Assembly: GCA_947685225.1 (NCBI GenBank)
Contig: CANTUV010000035.1
Span: 40,424,001-40,488,000, forward strand
From: Garcia nutans
Taxonomy: Eukaryota > Streptophyta > Magnoliopsida > Malpighiales > Euphorbiaceae
Length of the DNA stretch: 64,000 nucleotides
Direction of reading: 5' to 3'
Numbering within the stretch: the first letter of the stretch is position 1; each line of letters starts with the position of its first letter. The notes below the pieces were generated by a model. That model was not told the origin of the DNA, did not search any database, and saw only the letters and a program-made list of their open reading frames with translations. Shown here piece by piece: positions 1 to 12,392 of the stretch. The position numbers and the translations under genes were made by a program.

Positions 1-1440
1 AGTTATAGCTTGGAAGATAGCAGACATCAAGGGTATTAGTCCATCCTATTGCACTCATAAAACACTGATGGAGGAGGAATTTAAGCCAGTGGTGCAGCCA
101 CAACGGAGACTAAATAGTAATCAAGCTACTTGATGCGAGAATTATATATCCAATTTTGGATAGCTCTTGGGTGAGCCTGGTTCAGGTAGTACCAAATAAA
201 GGAGGGACAACAATGGTTCCCAGTGAAAATAATAAGATAATTCCAACAAGAACAGTTCAGGTTGGAGGGTTTGCATCAACTACCGGAAGATAGATGATGT
301 AACTAGAAAGGACCATTTTCCTTTGCCCTTCACTGATCAGATGTTGGAGAGATTTTCTAGGCATGAGTATTACTGCTTTTTAGATGGCCTTTTCGACTAC
401 TTCCAAATTCCTATTGCCCCAAAAGACTAAGAGAAAACTACATTCACCTGTCCATATGGGAAATTCGTATATCGAATGATGCCATTTAGATTATGTAATG
501 CACCTGTAACTTTTCAATGGTGCATGATGGCAATCTTCGATGAGCTTATTGAGGATATTATGGAGGTGTTCATGGATGATTCTCGATTTATGGTAGCTCA
601 TTATTTAAGTTTTTTGGAAAACCTTAAGAGGGTCTTGATAAGATGTGAGGAAACAAACCTGGTACTTAATTGGGAAAAATATCATTTCATGGTTCAAGAA
701 GGAATAGTGTTGGGATACACGATTTCAAGCAAGGGTATTGAGGCGGACAAGGCTAAGGTGGAAACCATTGAAAAACTACCACCCCCCACATCAGTCAAGG
801 CCATCATAAGTTTTTTGGGACATGCAAGCTTCTATCGGAGGTTTATATGCAACTTTTCTAAGATAGCACATCCTCTAATAAGACTCCTTGAGAAGGATGT
901 TGATTTTGTGTTTGACAAGGAATGTTTAAGATCTTTCATTAATCTTAAGGAGAAATTGACCCATGCTCCAATCATGGTAGCTCCTGATTGGAATTTCCCA
1001 TTCGAACTGATGTGTGATGCAAGTGATATTGCAGTGGGGGTAGTTTTGGGTCAACACAAAGAGATGCATTTTTAGCCCATTTATTATGCAAGCAAGATAT
1101 TGAACATAGCCCAGGCCAATTACACAACTACAAAGAAAGAACTTCTAGCTGTGGTTTTTGCTTTTGACAAGTTTAGATCATATCTCATCTTGTCCTAAGT
1201 GATTGTGTATACGAACCACTCGGCTTTGAAGTATTTATTTGCCAAAACAGAAGCAAATCCTAGGCTAATTCATTGGATTTTGTTATTGCAGGAATTTAAT
1301 TTGAAGATTCAAGACAAAGAGGAATCTGAAAATCTGGCAGCAGATCACCTTTTGCGCTAGGAGAACCTGACGTTGGAGAAGTTTGAAGAAGAGAACATTG
1401 ATGATCATTTCCCTGATCAGCAGCTTTACGCCATGGTAAG
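1..1440 (+). pseudogene. pol: Athila-like reverse transcriptase and RNase H (decayed)
   Basis: Reverse transcriptase and RNase H part of the A polyprotein, which would copy genomic RNA into DNA in the virus-like particle. The N-terminal part (1-475) is riddled with stops and shifts but keeps RT words such as INYRKIDDVTRKDHFPLPF near 275-335 and FQIPIAPKD near 400-430. A cleaner stretch runs 476-1075 and holds the active site FMDD at 569-580, normal for Athila. The connection domain (LPPPTSVKAIISFLGHASFY) and the start of RNase H (MCDASDIAVGVVLGQ, about 1010-1050) follow. Later RNase H reads YTNHSALKYL near 1207, where Asp is expected in place of Asn. In-frame stops lie near 428, 1074, 1196 and 1360. 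Clearly non-functional. Confidence 0.88.
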
Positions 1441-2709
1441 TGAGTAAGTATTTCAACTTTTGAAGTACCTTGGTTTGCAGATTTTGCTAACTACTTTGCT
1501 GCTAGGGAACTCCCTAAAGATATGACTTTTCAAGAGAAGAAGAAATACTTTTCTGACTTGAAATATTACGTCTGGAAGGATCCTTTCTTGTTTAGGTTAT
1601 GTAAATACCACATGATCTAATATTGTATGGCATGGTTCGAAAAGATGAATATTCTTATGGGAGCCAATAGGACTGCTCAAAAGGTGTTAGAATAAGGATT
1701 TTACTGGCCAAAACTATTTAGGGATAACTATAATTTTGTGAAATGTTGTGATCATTGTCAAAGAAGTGGAAGCTTCTCCTCTCGTGATGAGATGCCCCAA
1801 AATGGAATTCTAGTGTATGAAGTCTTTGATGTATGGGGGATCAACTTTATGGGATCATTTCCTAGTTCTTTTGGTAATAAATATGTTCTTGTAGCTATAG
1901 ACTATGTCTCTAAATGGCCTGAAGCCCAAGCTTTAGCAACGAATGATGCTAGGGTAGTGATGAGGTTTTTGAAAAAGTTGTTTTCTTGATTTGGTATACC
2001 AAAAGTGATCATAAGTGATAGGGGTACTCACTTTTGTAACGCTCAGCTTAAGAAAGTTTTCAAAAGGCTAGGTGTTACACATAGGTTTTCTACTCCTTAC
2101 CATCCCCAAACTAGTTGCCAAGTTGAGAATACAAATAGAGAAATAAAAAGGATCCTTAAAAAACTATAGAGTGATCCCAAAAGGATTGGTCTGAAAAATT
2201 AGACAATGCTCTATGGGCTTTTATGAGTGCATTCAAAACTCCATTGGGTACTACACCATTTAGGTTAGTATATGGAAAGGCTTATCATTTACCCATGGAA
2301 ATTAACATAATGCTTATTGGACTATACAGATTAACCTTGATCTAGCTAGTGCAGGTGACAGGAGAAAATTGCAGATCAATGAGCTGGATGAATGGAGATT
2401 ACAAGATTATGAAAATGTAAGGACGTATAAGGAGTGGACTAAGAAATGGCATGATGCTCACATTAAGGAACATAAAGAGTTTCAAGTTGGAGATTAGGTA
2501 TTATTATACAATTCGAGGCTTTAACTTTTTTCAGGTAAGTTAAAATCAAGATGGTCTGGTCCGTTTACAGTCAAAGAAGTTTTTCCCTATGGGACAGTTG
2601 AAATTCCTCACCTAGAAAAAGGGAATTTTAAGGTTAATGGGCAAAGACTTAAATTGTATTTAGGGGGGAACTTGAGTGATTTGAAGGAGGTTTTATACCT
2701 CGAAGACTA
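1441..2709 (+). pseudogene. pol: Athila-like integrase with GPF module (decayed)
   Basis: Integrase end of A's pol, the enzyme that would insert the cDNA into the chromosome. The zinc-binding region precedes CCDHCQRSG at about 1744. The core follows: VWGINFMGSF near 1830, where the first catalytic Asp of the D,D-35-E triad is read as Asn; ISDRGTHF near 2010 (second Asp kept); and VENTNREIKRIL near 2125 (Glu kept). A C-terminal GPY/F-type module is visible as SGKLKSRWSGPFTVKEVFPY near 2530-2590. Stops near 1987, 2167, 2497 and 2522 and at least one frame change break the frame. Just downstream is GTTGGGTGGGAGACAACCCA, a short inverted repeat. Confidence 0.85.
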
Positions 2710-4253
2710 ATGATGAACCAATCCCAAATGTCCAACTAATACGACATTAAAGAAGTGTTGGGTGGGAGACAACCCACTATTTTTATTTGTTATTGATATG
2801 TGTTTCTTTAATTTTTATGTTTTTAGTTTGTTTTGTTGGTTTTTAATTCTTCTTTCACTGGTTGGTGATGTGTTACTTTGAGTTCACTTGAAATTATTGA
2901 GAAAAATTTTCTTTTGAGGGGTAATTTGAGCTTGATTTATAGACACACCCGTGTTAGTGGGTGTGTCATTTATTTTCAGAGATAGTAGCTATAACACGAC
3001 CAGTGACACATCCATGTCACTGGACATGTCATTTAGATGGCACCATAATAGCTACAACACGCCAATCAACACGCCCATGTCATTGGTCATGTCATTTTGG
3101 TTAAATTTGAGATTCACAGTAGCAACCACACGCCCAGTGACATGCCCATGTCACTGGCCGTGTTGATTTAATTGAGTCATAGTAGCTACAACACACCCAC
3201 TGACATGCCCATGTCAATGAGCTTGTCATTTTAGTTTAGAAATAGCAGCTATGACATGCCCATAGACACGGCCGTGTCTATGGGCGTTTCCATGGGTTTT
3301 TAAGTCGTGCCCAATTTTGAATCAAACATAATTTCCTTTCTCCTCTTCCCCTCTTTTTCGATTTTCTCTTAAATCTTCACACTCTCACACTCAAAATCAC
3401 ATACCCATTCATCCTAGACTGGATTTTGATTCCCATTTTGTGATTTGGAGGGGATTTAATCAATTTTCCTTTGATTGTTTTCACAGTCTTCATGCTATAC
3501 AGGTATACACTCTTAACTTTTGAAATTTTATTTTGCTTCTTGTGATTTTTGCTATTTCAACTCTCAATTTCTTGTGATTTGATTGAAGATCCTTTGAGCT
3601 TTGTTAATTGTTGGATTTGTTTTATTGTCTTCGATTCTTAGAGACTATTTTATTTTTTTTTGGATTTGTTTATTTTCCATAGCCATTTTTCTAGCGATTT
3701 CAAATTTTTGACTATGGGATTTTGAGTTTTATTTGAGTTTTTTGGATTTTTTGTGCTTTACTAATTGTGTTTTAAAAAATTCTCTAGTTATAATTGATTG
3801 TTGAGGCACACATTGGCACACTGTTATTGATTGTTTATGCATAGTGAGTTGGAATTCTTTATTTTTGTTACGTTGGGCTGTGGTGTTATTGACTTGTAGC
3901 AATGCCGGGTATGGAGTAGCACTACTCATCCTTCCAAGCGCAACTAGATAATGAGATACTGAGGAGGCAATGGCTCGACAAGTCTATGCTCGAGTTTTGG
4001 AGATCTTAGGGCTTTAGCCTTCGCAGCCACTGCCGCCACCATACCAGCCTAGTACCTTATGTTGACATTTCGAACGATGATGATAGTGATGATGCTAGTA
4101 GCAGATGTGATGATACCGACACTAGTAATGATTCCAGTGCCGAGCCCATGACCGACTAGTTCATTTTCATTTTTTTATTATTTATTTTATTTTACTTTCC
4201 TTTTTATTTTCTTATGGATTATTGTATGTTTAATTTTTATATTTTTATATTTG

Positions 4254-4286
<33 letters not shown>

Positions 4287-5407
4287 TATGTCTTTGAACC
4301 TTTATAATTCTGTATGTCTTTTGTCTTGTAGCTCCATCAACATCATAACGCTTTTGGAACAATATTCATATATGTCGATTCAGGACATGCCAGGGTAGTT
4401 TTCTCTCTCTTTTGTTCTTTTTATTATTTTACACACATTAGGGAGAATGTGCGTCTTACGTGTGGGGGAGAGGGATATTTTATAGATTGAGCTTTTGTTT
4501 TCATTCTTGCTATTTGATGCATTTGTCTCATTTAGTTTCTTTGATTTTATTTTTTTTTGGATTCAAGTAAACTAGATTGCTATTATAATATGAAGTGAAA
4601 CGGTTCCTCTTTTTATTAAAATAATGTTTGATTTAATGAAAGACAATTCCTTGTTGAAGTTGATTCAGTTTTCTTAATTTATTGCTTAAGACTAAATGTG
4701 ATAGTTTGAATTGGTTAGCTGATTGATGAGAGTTGTACATCTGAAGTTTAAAACCTTAGTTACATTTTTTAGCATATCCCAATTCTTTAGATACTTGAGT
4801 CGAACTTAGTATGACATCTTTATTATCTTAAGTTCCTAACCACTTTAAAAAATATATATATAAATAAATTAAAATAATTTTTCAAGAGCTTTGAAAATTT
4901 ATCCCTATTTTGCTAATTTTAACTCTTAAATTGAAACAAATGAGTTAGAATCATGAATAGTGCTAGTAGCCATTTGAATGGTGATTCTAACTGAGTAATT
5001 GGGGGTCAGCATCACAAATGTTTACCTTCGCGTCCAAAAGTTAGTATCAGTTCAAACAAGTCGGGCTCCTTTTGAAAAGAAAAAAATAATGTTTCACGCA
5101 TTGCATTTTATGAAGGGGTCAAAGATCTTAAGAGAAAACTTACACTTTCTTACTTCGTTCATGACTTTTGAGTTCTTGGAATTTTATGCTCAATCTTTTA
5201 ACTCTGAATTTTTAGAATTTAGATTTTTTAGATTTTTGTTTTGAAACTTCTTAATTTAGCTATCATGATTGAGATTTAGTTTTTGGGTGAGAATGTTGGG
5301 TGTTCTAATTCAAGTATTCTAAAACTTTTGTTTTCTTTGAATTTAGAAGGGTCCTTCATTTCTGCCTATTATAGTGATTTGGTTTGCTTGAAGACAAGCA
5401 AAAACTC
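2710..5407 (+). other. Non-coding 3' region of element A
   Basis: This 2.7-kb stretch between integrase and PPT has no credible long reading frame. It holds a hairpin array (2941-3290), T-rich DNA, a short acidic reading frame remnant at about 3902-4159 with stops (Asp/Ser-rich tail), and a TTA microsatellite near 4255-4285. Long 3' regions, sometimes with an env-like gene, are usual in Athila elements. I see no convincing envelope-like protein or signal peptide here. Confidence 0.7.
2941..3290 (+). repeat. Hairpin array of GACAC/GTGTC-type units (element A)
   Basis: About five units of roughly 60 bp, each with 'tagctataacac' type spacer and a self-complementary core. Cores include GACACACCC-8nt-GGGTGTGTC (2942-2967) and GTGACATG-CC-CATGTCAC, and the array ends in a perfect 28-bp palindrome at 3258-3285 (half: GCCCATAGACACGG). 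Similar cores recur in A's LTR (5620-5720 and 7868-8035) and in other elements of this window. Confidence 0.8.
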
Positions 5408-5420
5408 AAGTGTGGGGGAA
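5408..5420 (+). other. Polypurine tract of element A
   Basis: Purine-rich run AAGTGTGGGGGAA ends two bases before the LTR start TGATAAATG. It matches the position and wording of the tract before B's 3' LTR, so it should prime plus-strand DNA synthesis. Confidence 0.8.
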
Positions 5421-5745
5421 TTTGATAAATGTATAATTGATGATATTTTTGTCCCTATTTCTTAATATATTTATTGTCAAATTGAGTTTAATTTATTTGT
5501 TCAAGTGTTTATTAGGGTTGATTCTAGGAAATTTTGACAAGTTGGGACCTTAAGGTTATTTAGGCTAGAATCACAGATGAAAGATAAGGGAAAAAGCTAT
5601 TTTGGGCAAATTCTTCAATTGACACACCCAGTGACATGGGCCTAACAGTGGCTGTGTCATTCAACTGCTTTAAAGAAGCTTTGACATGCCCAGAGGCATG
5701 GGCATGTCATTGAACGTGCCATTGCTCCTGACTTACAGAAGTTGT

Positions 5746-7864
5746 TGTGAGCAAGGATTTTCGCCCCCACTCCCGATGGAATGGTTCTTGCAACTTCGAC
5801 ACTATTTAGGCTCAGGGCCTTAGAAAACACGAGCATAAGCCCGAAGAAAATAGAGTTGCCACCCGGATAGATCGGGAAAAAGAAAGGGGTGTATGACTCG
5901 ATTCCTAAGGAATCCCCAACCCCCTAATGGGTTCAAAAAGTTCAGTACATGTGGGGAAGGTGAGAAACGGCCTAGCACCCCCACAACACTCGGTTTATTG
6001 GAACCGACCTCCTTTGCAGGTCTTAATATTATAAAATTCTTAAGTATAACAGCATTATCCATATTGCATGCAACAATTAAAATAAAGCATCATTATATTA
6101 AAATCAAAGCAATGTCCAAACAATACAAATAAATGGACACCCATCCGAGGATGGAATCATGTCCTTACATCGCCCATGTCCAAATCTAAATGGGACACCC
6201 ACCGAAAGGTGGAAATGTGTCCTCTACATTGGTCCAAAAACTTTAAAATAATTTAAATTACATAATATTTAACTAATAAGGTACCCACAAAGTGGAAACA
6301 TACCTCTTACAATTTTAGAAGTAAGGCAAATAAAAGAATATTCGATTATCTAATTATAAATAAAAAGCAAACCATTCATAAAATAAAATAAACCATTCAT
6401 CATTAACATATAACAAATCACATAATCAAACAAATAAATAAAATTAGAATTCAATCCATTAAATAAATAAAGTTAAGGTTTAAGATTTAGGATTTAGGAA
6501 ATTAGGGTTATGGGATTTAAAGTTTTAGAGTTTTTGGTTTTATTTATGGCTTTAGGCTACTGGGGGTACTAGATGTTGTTTTTATGATTTCTAAATTTTA
6601 GTTTTGAAGAATTAAGGTTTTGGCATTTAGAATTAGTGTTTTAAAGAATTAGGGTTTGGGAAAAAGGATTTAGGATTTTTGTCAAAACATGATTATTATA
6701 AAACTCTAAGACTATTTTAACATGGATTTTTGATAAATGCTTATATGTAATATATCTACTAGGCATTTAAAACATTATTTGAATAATCTAATACCATAGT
6801 GATTTAATGGAATAGGCTACTGTAATGATAATAAATAATAATTGATGAAGGTTTTAACTAAATAAGTTAGGATTTAATTTAAATTAGAATTAGGATTTCT
6901 AGGAAAACTATCACTATCATATTCAATTTTGAAGGAGGAGGCTACTGTGAAGATTTTGGAAAACAAATTATTATTGTTTTTAGAAAAGTGTAATTAGGGT
7001 TTGTGATTTTAAAAATATGTGTTACGGGCATTAAGGCATTAGGATTTTGGAAAAAACTCTTTCTAGGGTTTTTAAATAAAGTTTGGATAATAAGCATAAC
7101 CATTGATCAAGTAACAAAAATATGCATGCTTGAACAATTTATCAAATTGTATGACGAAGTTATTGTGAATATAAGCAAAGAAATAAAGATTTAAACCTCC
7201 ATTGTTGGTTCTACCACAATCTTTGAATTCTGGTTGAACAATAATAAAGACAGTGTAGGCTGCCTTTGATGGATTGGTGTTGCTTCCTCACTACCTCTTG
7301 CTTCTTCAAAGTTTTCTTTTGGCTGAAAGAATTCAAGAGTCCCAAGTCCGGTTAAAATTTTCAACTCCAGAATTTTTTCTTTTTTCTTCTGTGTTTTAAT
7401 GTGGTATTTATAGGAAAAATAAAAAACCTACTTTTAAATGTCTAAGGAAATAAAAACCATTTAGGAAAATGAAAAACCAAATAGAATTCGATTTTGAAAA
7501 AAACTGCACTGGCAAAAATTGTTGCGGCCTACGGGCGGGCTAGCTATGAGAACCTGTGAGAATTGTGTGCAAGCGGGCGTGGGCCAGCCAATTCGCCGCA
7601 GGAATTTCCTGGGGCGAATTGGCCCAAGCCAATTCATCTTCGGCGATGAAAATTTTTTGTCACCGATTCTTTCGTCGCTGATTTTTTTTTTATTTTTTTT
7701 ATGTTATTATTTTTTTACTGTTACTGTTTTTTATTTTTATTAAAAGTAAATATTATAAGTAATAAATATTAAAATTAATATAATTTAATTAAAATACCAT
7801 AAAAATTATTTTAGACTGTTATAAAAATATTGGACTGAACCGGGCCAAACATTAAGGGTCTACA
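5746..7864 (-). mobile_element. C1: solo LTR of the K (Tat-like) family
   Basis: This 2.1-kb block matches the K 3' LTR at 17183-19402 in order and content. Shared parts are the 'gccccc-act-cc' end, the GCCGCCACCCGG-type segment, three hairpins (6135-6164, 6193-6222, 6280-6304), an AT-rich 'agggttttgg' body, a minus-strand TATA box and a terminus reading TGTAGACCC on minus. Both flanks are A's LTR and no PPT or internal sequence adjoins it, so it is a solo LTR. I found no clean 5-bp target duplication (GTTGT against ACTAT), so the ends may be off by a few bases or have been altered. Confidence 0.75.
7405..7412 (-). promoter_or_regulatory. TATA box in C1 LTR
   Basis: TATAAATA on the minus strand, at the same relative place as in the K LTR (18873-18880), followed on minus by the presumed transcribed part of the LTR. 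Confidence 0.55.
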
Positions 7865-9174
7865 ACTATGATATGCCCAATGACATGGGCATGCCCCTAA
7901 CCATGTCCCTAATTCAGCACTACACTAGCAACGACACGCCCAAGGACATGGGCATGTCACTGTCCATGTCATTAAAGCTCGAAACAGCACCGTTGACACA
8001 CCTACAGACACAGGCGTGTCCATGGGCGTGTCAGGCAAAAATCTCTGGGCTATTAAATCTAAGCTAAAGGGCAAATTAGGGATCTAGTTTTATTTTTAGA
8101 GCTGACCTCCTGAGAAAAAGAGAGTTTTTGGCAGCTAAGAGTAAAGGTGAAGATCCAATTCATGCCAGATTTAATCCAAGATTCGAGGATTGAAGTCAAG
8201 AAACACAAATTATTCATTATGGATTGTTTGAATTCTTTTACTTATTTCCTCTTTTTTGGTTTTATGGTTATGAACATGAGCTAAATTTTGTCTATCTAGA
8301 TATTGATGAACCCTAGCTTTATTGTATGGATTGAATAGTTCTTATTAAATTAAATCATTTGATTGAGTTGTTTTATCCTTTCGATTTTTAATTCCTTATT
8401 TCCATTTGATAATAGAATGCTTATTGGTTGGTTGCAATTTTCATATTATTGACTTGAGAAAGCTTGATATGAATAAAATTTTCATTAGGATTGAGGGTTG
8501 ATTGGAGTGCTAGAGATAGACTTACAAGACCCTTTGGTTCAAAGTTCCTTATTCTTATTGTAAGATCTAGTTAATCATGCTTGAAAAGAGATTCCTAGCA
8601 TTCTACTTAGTGATTAGGGATTAATTCATTGGAGAGAGGTTTTAATCTAATTTAGGGGAATGTTGATTCAACTCTACTATTTGATTTAATTGAATTGATA
8701 TTCATAAATGCTTTTTATAGCTAGGGGGATTCAATATCTGGATAGTATCTTTAACATCAACTTTTGTTGCACAACATTCAATTTTTCTTTGCTTTAATTT
8801 ATTTAGTAATTCATCTTTTGTTTTAATCACCACACAAACTATTGATTCGCTAAACAACAGTTGAAATTTGCACTAATATTTGACCTTGTCCCCAGTGAAA
8901 CGATATCTTACTTACTATTTTATTACTTGCGAGACCTGTGTACTTGCAATAATACTGGGATAGTGATGAGATCATTTTATACCTGTTTTTAGTATGAATT
9001 TCTATTTGTTTTTAGTTAATGTTTCATTTGATTTTTGTTTAAAGTTGGTTTTAAGTGTTTGTTTTAGGTTAAAGTGGAAAATATCCCTTGGATGGTCAAA
9101 ACAATGAAGAAAGAGCATGAATCAAGCAAGACATGGCCAAGCCAAAGCAAGCTTGGCCGTGTCACTCAAAAGAA

Positions 9175-9605
9175 GTGCAAGAAAGTAGCTGACACGCCCA
9201 AGAGACACGGCCAAGCCACTGGCCGTGTCTCACCCAAGAAGTAAAACCAAAGAAACCAAGCAAAGAATGAAAGAAAAGAAGCAGAAGCTGACACTGGCAA
9301 GTGACACGGCCAAGCTAGTGGCCGTGTCACATGACACGACCACAAGCTTGGCCGTGTCCCATCTTGAGCCAAAGAACAAAAATTGAGCAAAATGACGAAC
9401 AGAAGGTGACACAACCAAGTGACACGGCCAAGCCACTGGCTGTGTCACCCCATGAGACCGAAGAGAAAAGAAAGAAAAGAAGGAAGGCAGTGATGGACGC
9501 GGCCAACTAGCTTGGCCGTGTCTCAAGGAGAAATGAGAGACACGGCCAAGCCATGATCAAGGAGAAATGAGAGACACAGCCAAGCCACTCATGGCTTGGC
9601 CGTGT
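9175..9605 (+). repeat. GACACGGCC hairpin array, B 5' LTR
   Basis: Repeated cores of the form GACACGGCCA-6nt-TGGCCGTGTC, with loops such as AGCCAC and AGCTAG, separated by A/G-rich spacers. Several arms are imperfect. The array ends directly upstream of the TATA box. Confidence 0.85.
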
Positions 9606-9609
9606 CACC

Positions 9610-9617
9610 TATAAAAA
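9610..9617 (+). promoter_or_regulatory. TATA box, B 5' LTR
   Basis: TATAAAAA directly after the hairpin array. The same word occurs at 14370-14377 in the 3' LTR. It would place the start of the RNA about 30 bp downstream, near 9640. Confidence 0.65.
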
Positions 9618-10778
9618 CCTTGATTCTTTTGCATGAATTGGGAGACAAGTGGGTGACAAGGACTTTGCTTTTGCCATTAAAGAAGAGAAAAGCTTGCCTA
9701 ATTGATGGAAAGAAAGATTAAATAAAGAGAAAGTGGGAGACAATGGAGAGTGGTGTGAGTTGGAAGCGTGGGCTTGAGCTTTGGAGGGAAATAAAAAGAG
9801 AAGAGGAGGAAGAAGAGGGAGTTGAGTTCTTGGCCGAGGTTCTGGTGGAGGTTTTTGCAGGAGACAGAGAACAGAGGCAGAGAATAGAGGTTTGAGAGGA
9901 GTAGGTTTGGGCATACACATTGTGGGCAAGGAGGGAGTGACACTTTCCTTGACTCTTCATCTTCATCCTCCATTTCTATCCTCTCCACCATCTCCATCTT
10001 CCATTGGCAAGCTCCTGGAGATTGAAGAAGCTACATTGAAAGGGATTTTTCTAATGTCTCTCTTATTTCATTTTGTTGTTATTGTTGTTGTTGTTGTATT
10101 AAGAGTATTGAACATGAGCTAATTCATTCTCTATCTAGATGTTGATGAACCCTAGCTTATTTGTATGGATTGAATTGATGGAGTTGTTTTATTCTTATGA
10201 TGCTTAATGATTTATTTCCAATTGATAATATCATGCTTATTGATCGATTGCCATTTTCATATTATTGACTTGAGAAAGCTTGATATGAATTGAATACTCA
10301 TAAGGGTTGAGGATTGATTGGAGTACTAGAGATAGACTTATAAGATCCTTTGGTTTATAGTTCCTTTTTCTTAATGCATGATCCATGTAATTGTGTTTGA
10401 GAAGAGATTTTGGCACTCTAGTTAGTGATTAGGGATTAATTCACTCGAGAGAGGTTTTAGTCTAAGTTAGAGGAATGCCAATTCAACTCTATTATGTGAT
10501 GTAATTGTGGCTAGGGGGATTCAATATCTGGATAGTATCATTATCATCATTTCTTTTTACACAACACTCAATTTATCTTTACTTTCATTTAATTAAGTTA
10601 ATTGTCTTTAACTACAAAACTTCACACAAAAATATTAATTTGCTAAACAATAGTTAAGATTTGCACTAGTACTTGGCCTTCTCCTCAGTGGAATGATAAC
10701 TCACTCACTACTCTATTACTTGGGCGACTCGTGCACTTGTGGTATTGCTATAGCACTAGGCTCAATGCACCAAGTTTT

Positions 10779-10796
10779 TGGCGCTGCTGCCGGGGA
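10779..10796 (+). other. Primer binding site of B, tRNA-Asp type
   Basis: TGGCGCTGCTGCCGGGGA lies six bases after the LTR. It matches the complement of the 3' end of plant tRNA-Asp at all but two positions, a primer known from Athila elements. Confidence 0.8.
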
Positions 10797-10963
10797 CAAT
10801 GGTTTCAATACTAGTAATATAATTAAGACTGTTGATTTAGTTTTATTTTTTTATCAAGAATGTTTGTTTATTTTCTTTTAATTGTTTGTTGTGTTTGAAT
10901 TTATTCCTTTTTGATTGTTTGTTTGTTTTTCTTTAATTTGTTAAGTGTTCTTTGTCTGTAAAG

Positions 10964-11644
10964 ATGCAGTTTTCACAGTACGGGGGAGTTTATGATAGGG
11001 ACTATAATTCTAACATGGTATGTGCAGCATGTGGCAATGCAGGACATAGTGCCAATACATGTTCATTTTGTTTTGAATGGTACCAAGAATGGCACGAGGA
11101 AGAATATGACTACCAAAGTTTCCAGCAAATGGGAGGTAATGACACATATTTCAATTCTTATAATCCAAGCTTGGAAAGCCACCAAAATTTTTCTTAGGAA
11201 AACCTACAGTACATTCCACCTCAAGAATTTTTTCAGCCTTACCAGAGAGGTCCTTACTTTCAAGAAGAATTTTCAAACCAAGACCACCTTAAGGAATTCA
11301 CATTGGAGGATAAGTTAAATGCCTACATTCAAAAACTCACGATGAATAAAGATTACCTTGAGGAACCCACTTTGGAGGAAAGATTGAATGCCTTCAATCA
11401 AAATAGCCCACAAACTGTAGATCAACCTAAGAAACCCACTTTGGAGGAAAGATTGAATCCCTTCATTCAACATACCAAGAAATTTCAAGCTCAATGCAAG
11501 CAATACATAGTGGAAGATAAGTTGAGGTTTGAATCTTTACAAGAAACACAGAAGAGGTTGGACGCTCTAACTAGGCAGCTAGCACACAACCCTAAGCATA
11601 CCAAAAGGAGGAATCTCCTAGCCAATTGGAGCAAATCTAGGTAA
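10964..11644 (+). pseudogene. gag: Athila-like gag C-terminal part with zinc knuckle
   Basis: The frame opens at an ATG at 10964. It holds a CCHC zinc knuckle CAACGNAGHSANTC (C-x2-C-x4-H-x4-C, about 11020-11065), which in Gag binds the genomic RNA. One in-frame stop (TAG, 11195-11197) follows, after which the same frame runs to 11644. The second half has an internal duplication: PTLEERLNAFNQN and PTLEERLNPFIQH, with a related earlier copy TLEDKLNAYIQK. It ends in a coiled-coil-like stretch rich in Gln, Lys and Glu. The capsid part usual in Athila Gag is missing, so only the nucleocapsid side remains. An RNA-binding remnant could help packaging, but this is inference. Confidence 0.75.
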
Positions 11645-11745
11645 TCACAAATTTGAGGAGTGAATAGGTGATATATAACAATTTTTGTGATTCTTTTGAT
11701 GTAGGGACTAATCAGGAAGATAATGGCGAGGAGATACTACCCAAC

Positions 11746-12186
11746 ATGGAGGAGCCAAGCCAATCAATGGAGGAGGAAAATTTGGAGGCATCAACCTCAC
11801 CCAAGTTGCATGAAACTTCTAATCCTTATAGACCATCAAGTCCATTTCCAAGTAACTTGAAGGATGAGAAGCAAGGTATGCAACTTTCTGACATCTATGA
11901 CATGCACTCCCAAGGAGATATTGAAAATAAGCTTGAGATGGGTATGTCCTTAGAAGAAGAACATGAAATGCCCAATTTAGAACTTGAGGAGTGTAAACTA
12001 ATTTTAGATGTTGAGGTTGTTGAGAGGGGACTTGACATTGTTAAAATAGATGAGAAAGTGATTCAACCAACCTTGGTTGAATTTCAAGAGTCACGAAAAG
12101 TCATCCCTTCTACTTTGGTAAGGAAGAGCAAAAATCTGATATGCCCATGTTGCACAAAGACAAAACTTATTACCACATTCCTATAG
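11746..12186 (+). CDS. Acidic reading frame of B, function unknown
   Basis: Open frame of about 146 codons from the first ATG (the frame is open from about 11668). It is rich in Glu, Ser and Asn, with words such as EEPSQSMEEENLE and LEEEHEMPNLELEECK. I recognise no domain. It lies between the gag tail and the RT relic and in a different frame from gag. It probably descends from the low-complexity spacer between Gag and protease in Athila polyproteins. It may be translated only after a frameshift or not at all. Confidence 0.45.
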   Translation: MEEPSQSMEEENLEASTSPKLHETSNPYRPSSPFPSNLKDEKQGMQLSDIYDMHSQGDIENKLEMGMSLEEEHEMPNLELEECKLILDVEVVERGLDIVKIDEKVIQPTLVEFQESRKVIPSTLVRKSKNLICPCCTKTKLITTFL

Positions 12187-12392
12187 CACTGGAGGATCAC
12201 CCCGAGGCAACCTTCACATGTCCCTTTGGGACAATTTCTCTTCAAGGAATAATATTTAGGGATTGCCATACATTGGGCACATTTCAATGTTGCATGTTGT
12301 TCATCCTCTCAGTCATGGGCTGCAACTGCATTATGGGTGGAAGGAGTCCTATACATCGTATATGGGAACGATGGAAATCAGGTTTCATCTAA
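12141..12392 (+). pseudogene. Short RT relic inside non-autonomous element B
   Basis: About 50 residues starting YYHIPIALEDHPEATFTCPF and ending near QCCMLFILS align by eye with the RT segment of element A that reads FQIPIAPKD, TFTCPYGKFVYRMMPF, NAPVTF and QWCMMAIF. The middle has diverged and the FxDD active site is absent. The frame overlaps the end of the acidic frame by one register shift. B thus kept a fragment of RT from its autonomous ancestor, and the rest was deleted. Confidence 0.7.

Larger units (their letters stand above)
8964..10772 (+). repeat. 5' LTR of element B
   Basis: This 1809-bp LTR begins TGATGAG and ends GCACCA. It carries a dense GACACGGCC hairpin array at about 9175-9605, a TATA box at 9610, a purine-rich leader and a GTT microsatellite near 10075. 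Reading frames of around 100 codons on minus at 9609-9997 are conserved in both LTRs only because the LTRs are copies of each other. Confidence 0.93.

Noticed and set aside
3902..4159. Acidic frame as the Athila envelope-like gene
   Set aside because: Too short, with early stops, and no membrane or signal segment.
9609..9997. Minus-strand frames of about 100 codons present in both B LTRs
   Set aside because: Conserved only because the LTRs are copies; the sequence is promoter leader DNA, low in complexity, with no domain.
11315..11503. Minus-strand frame opposite the gag tail of B
   Set aside because: Shadow of the PTLEERLN repeat on the other strand.
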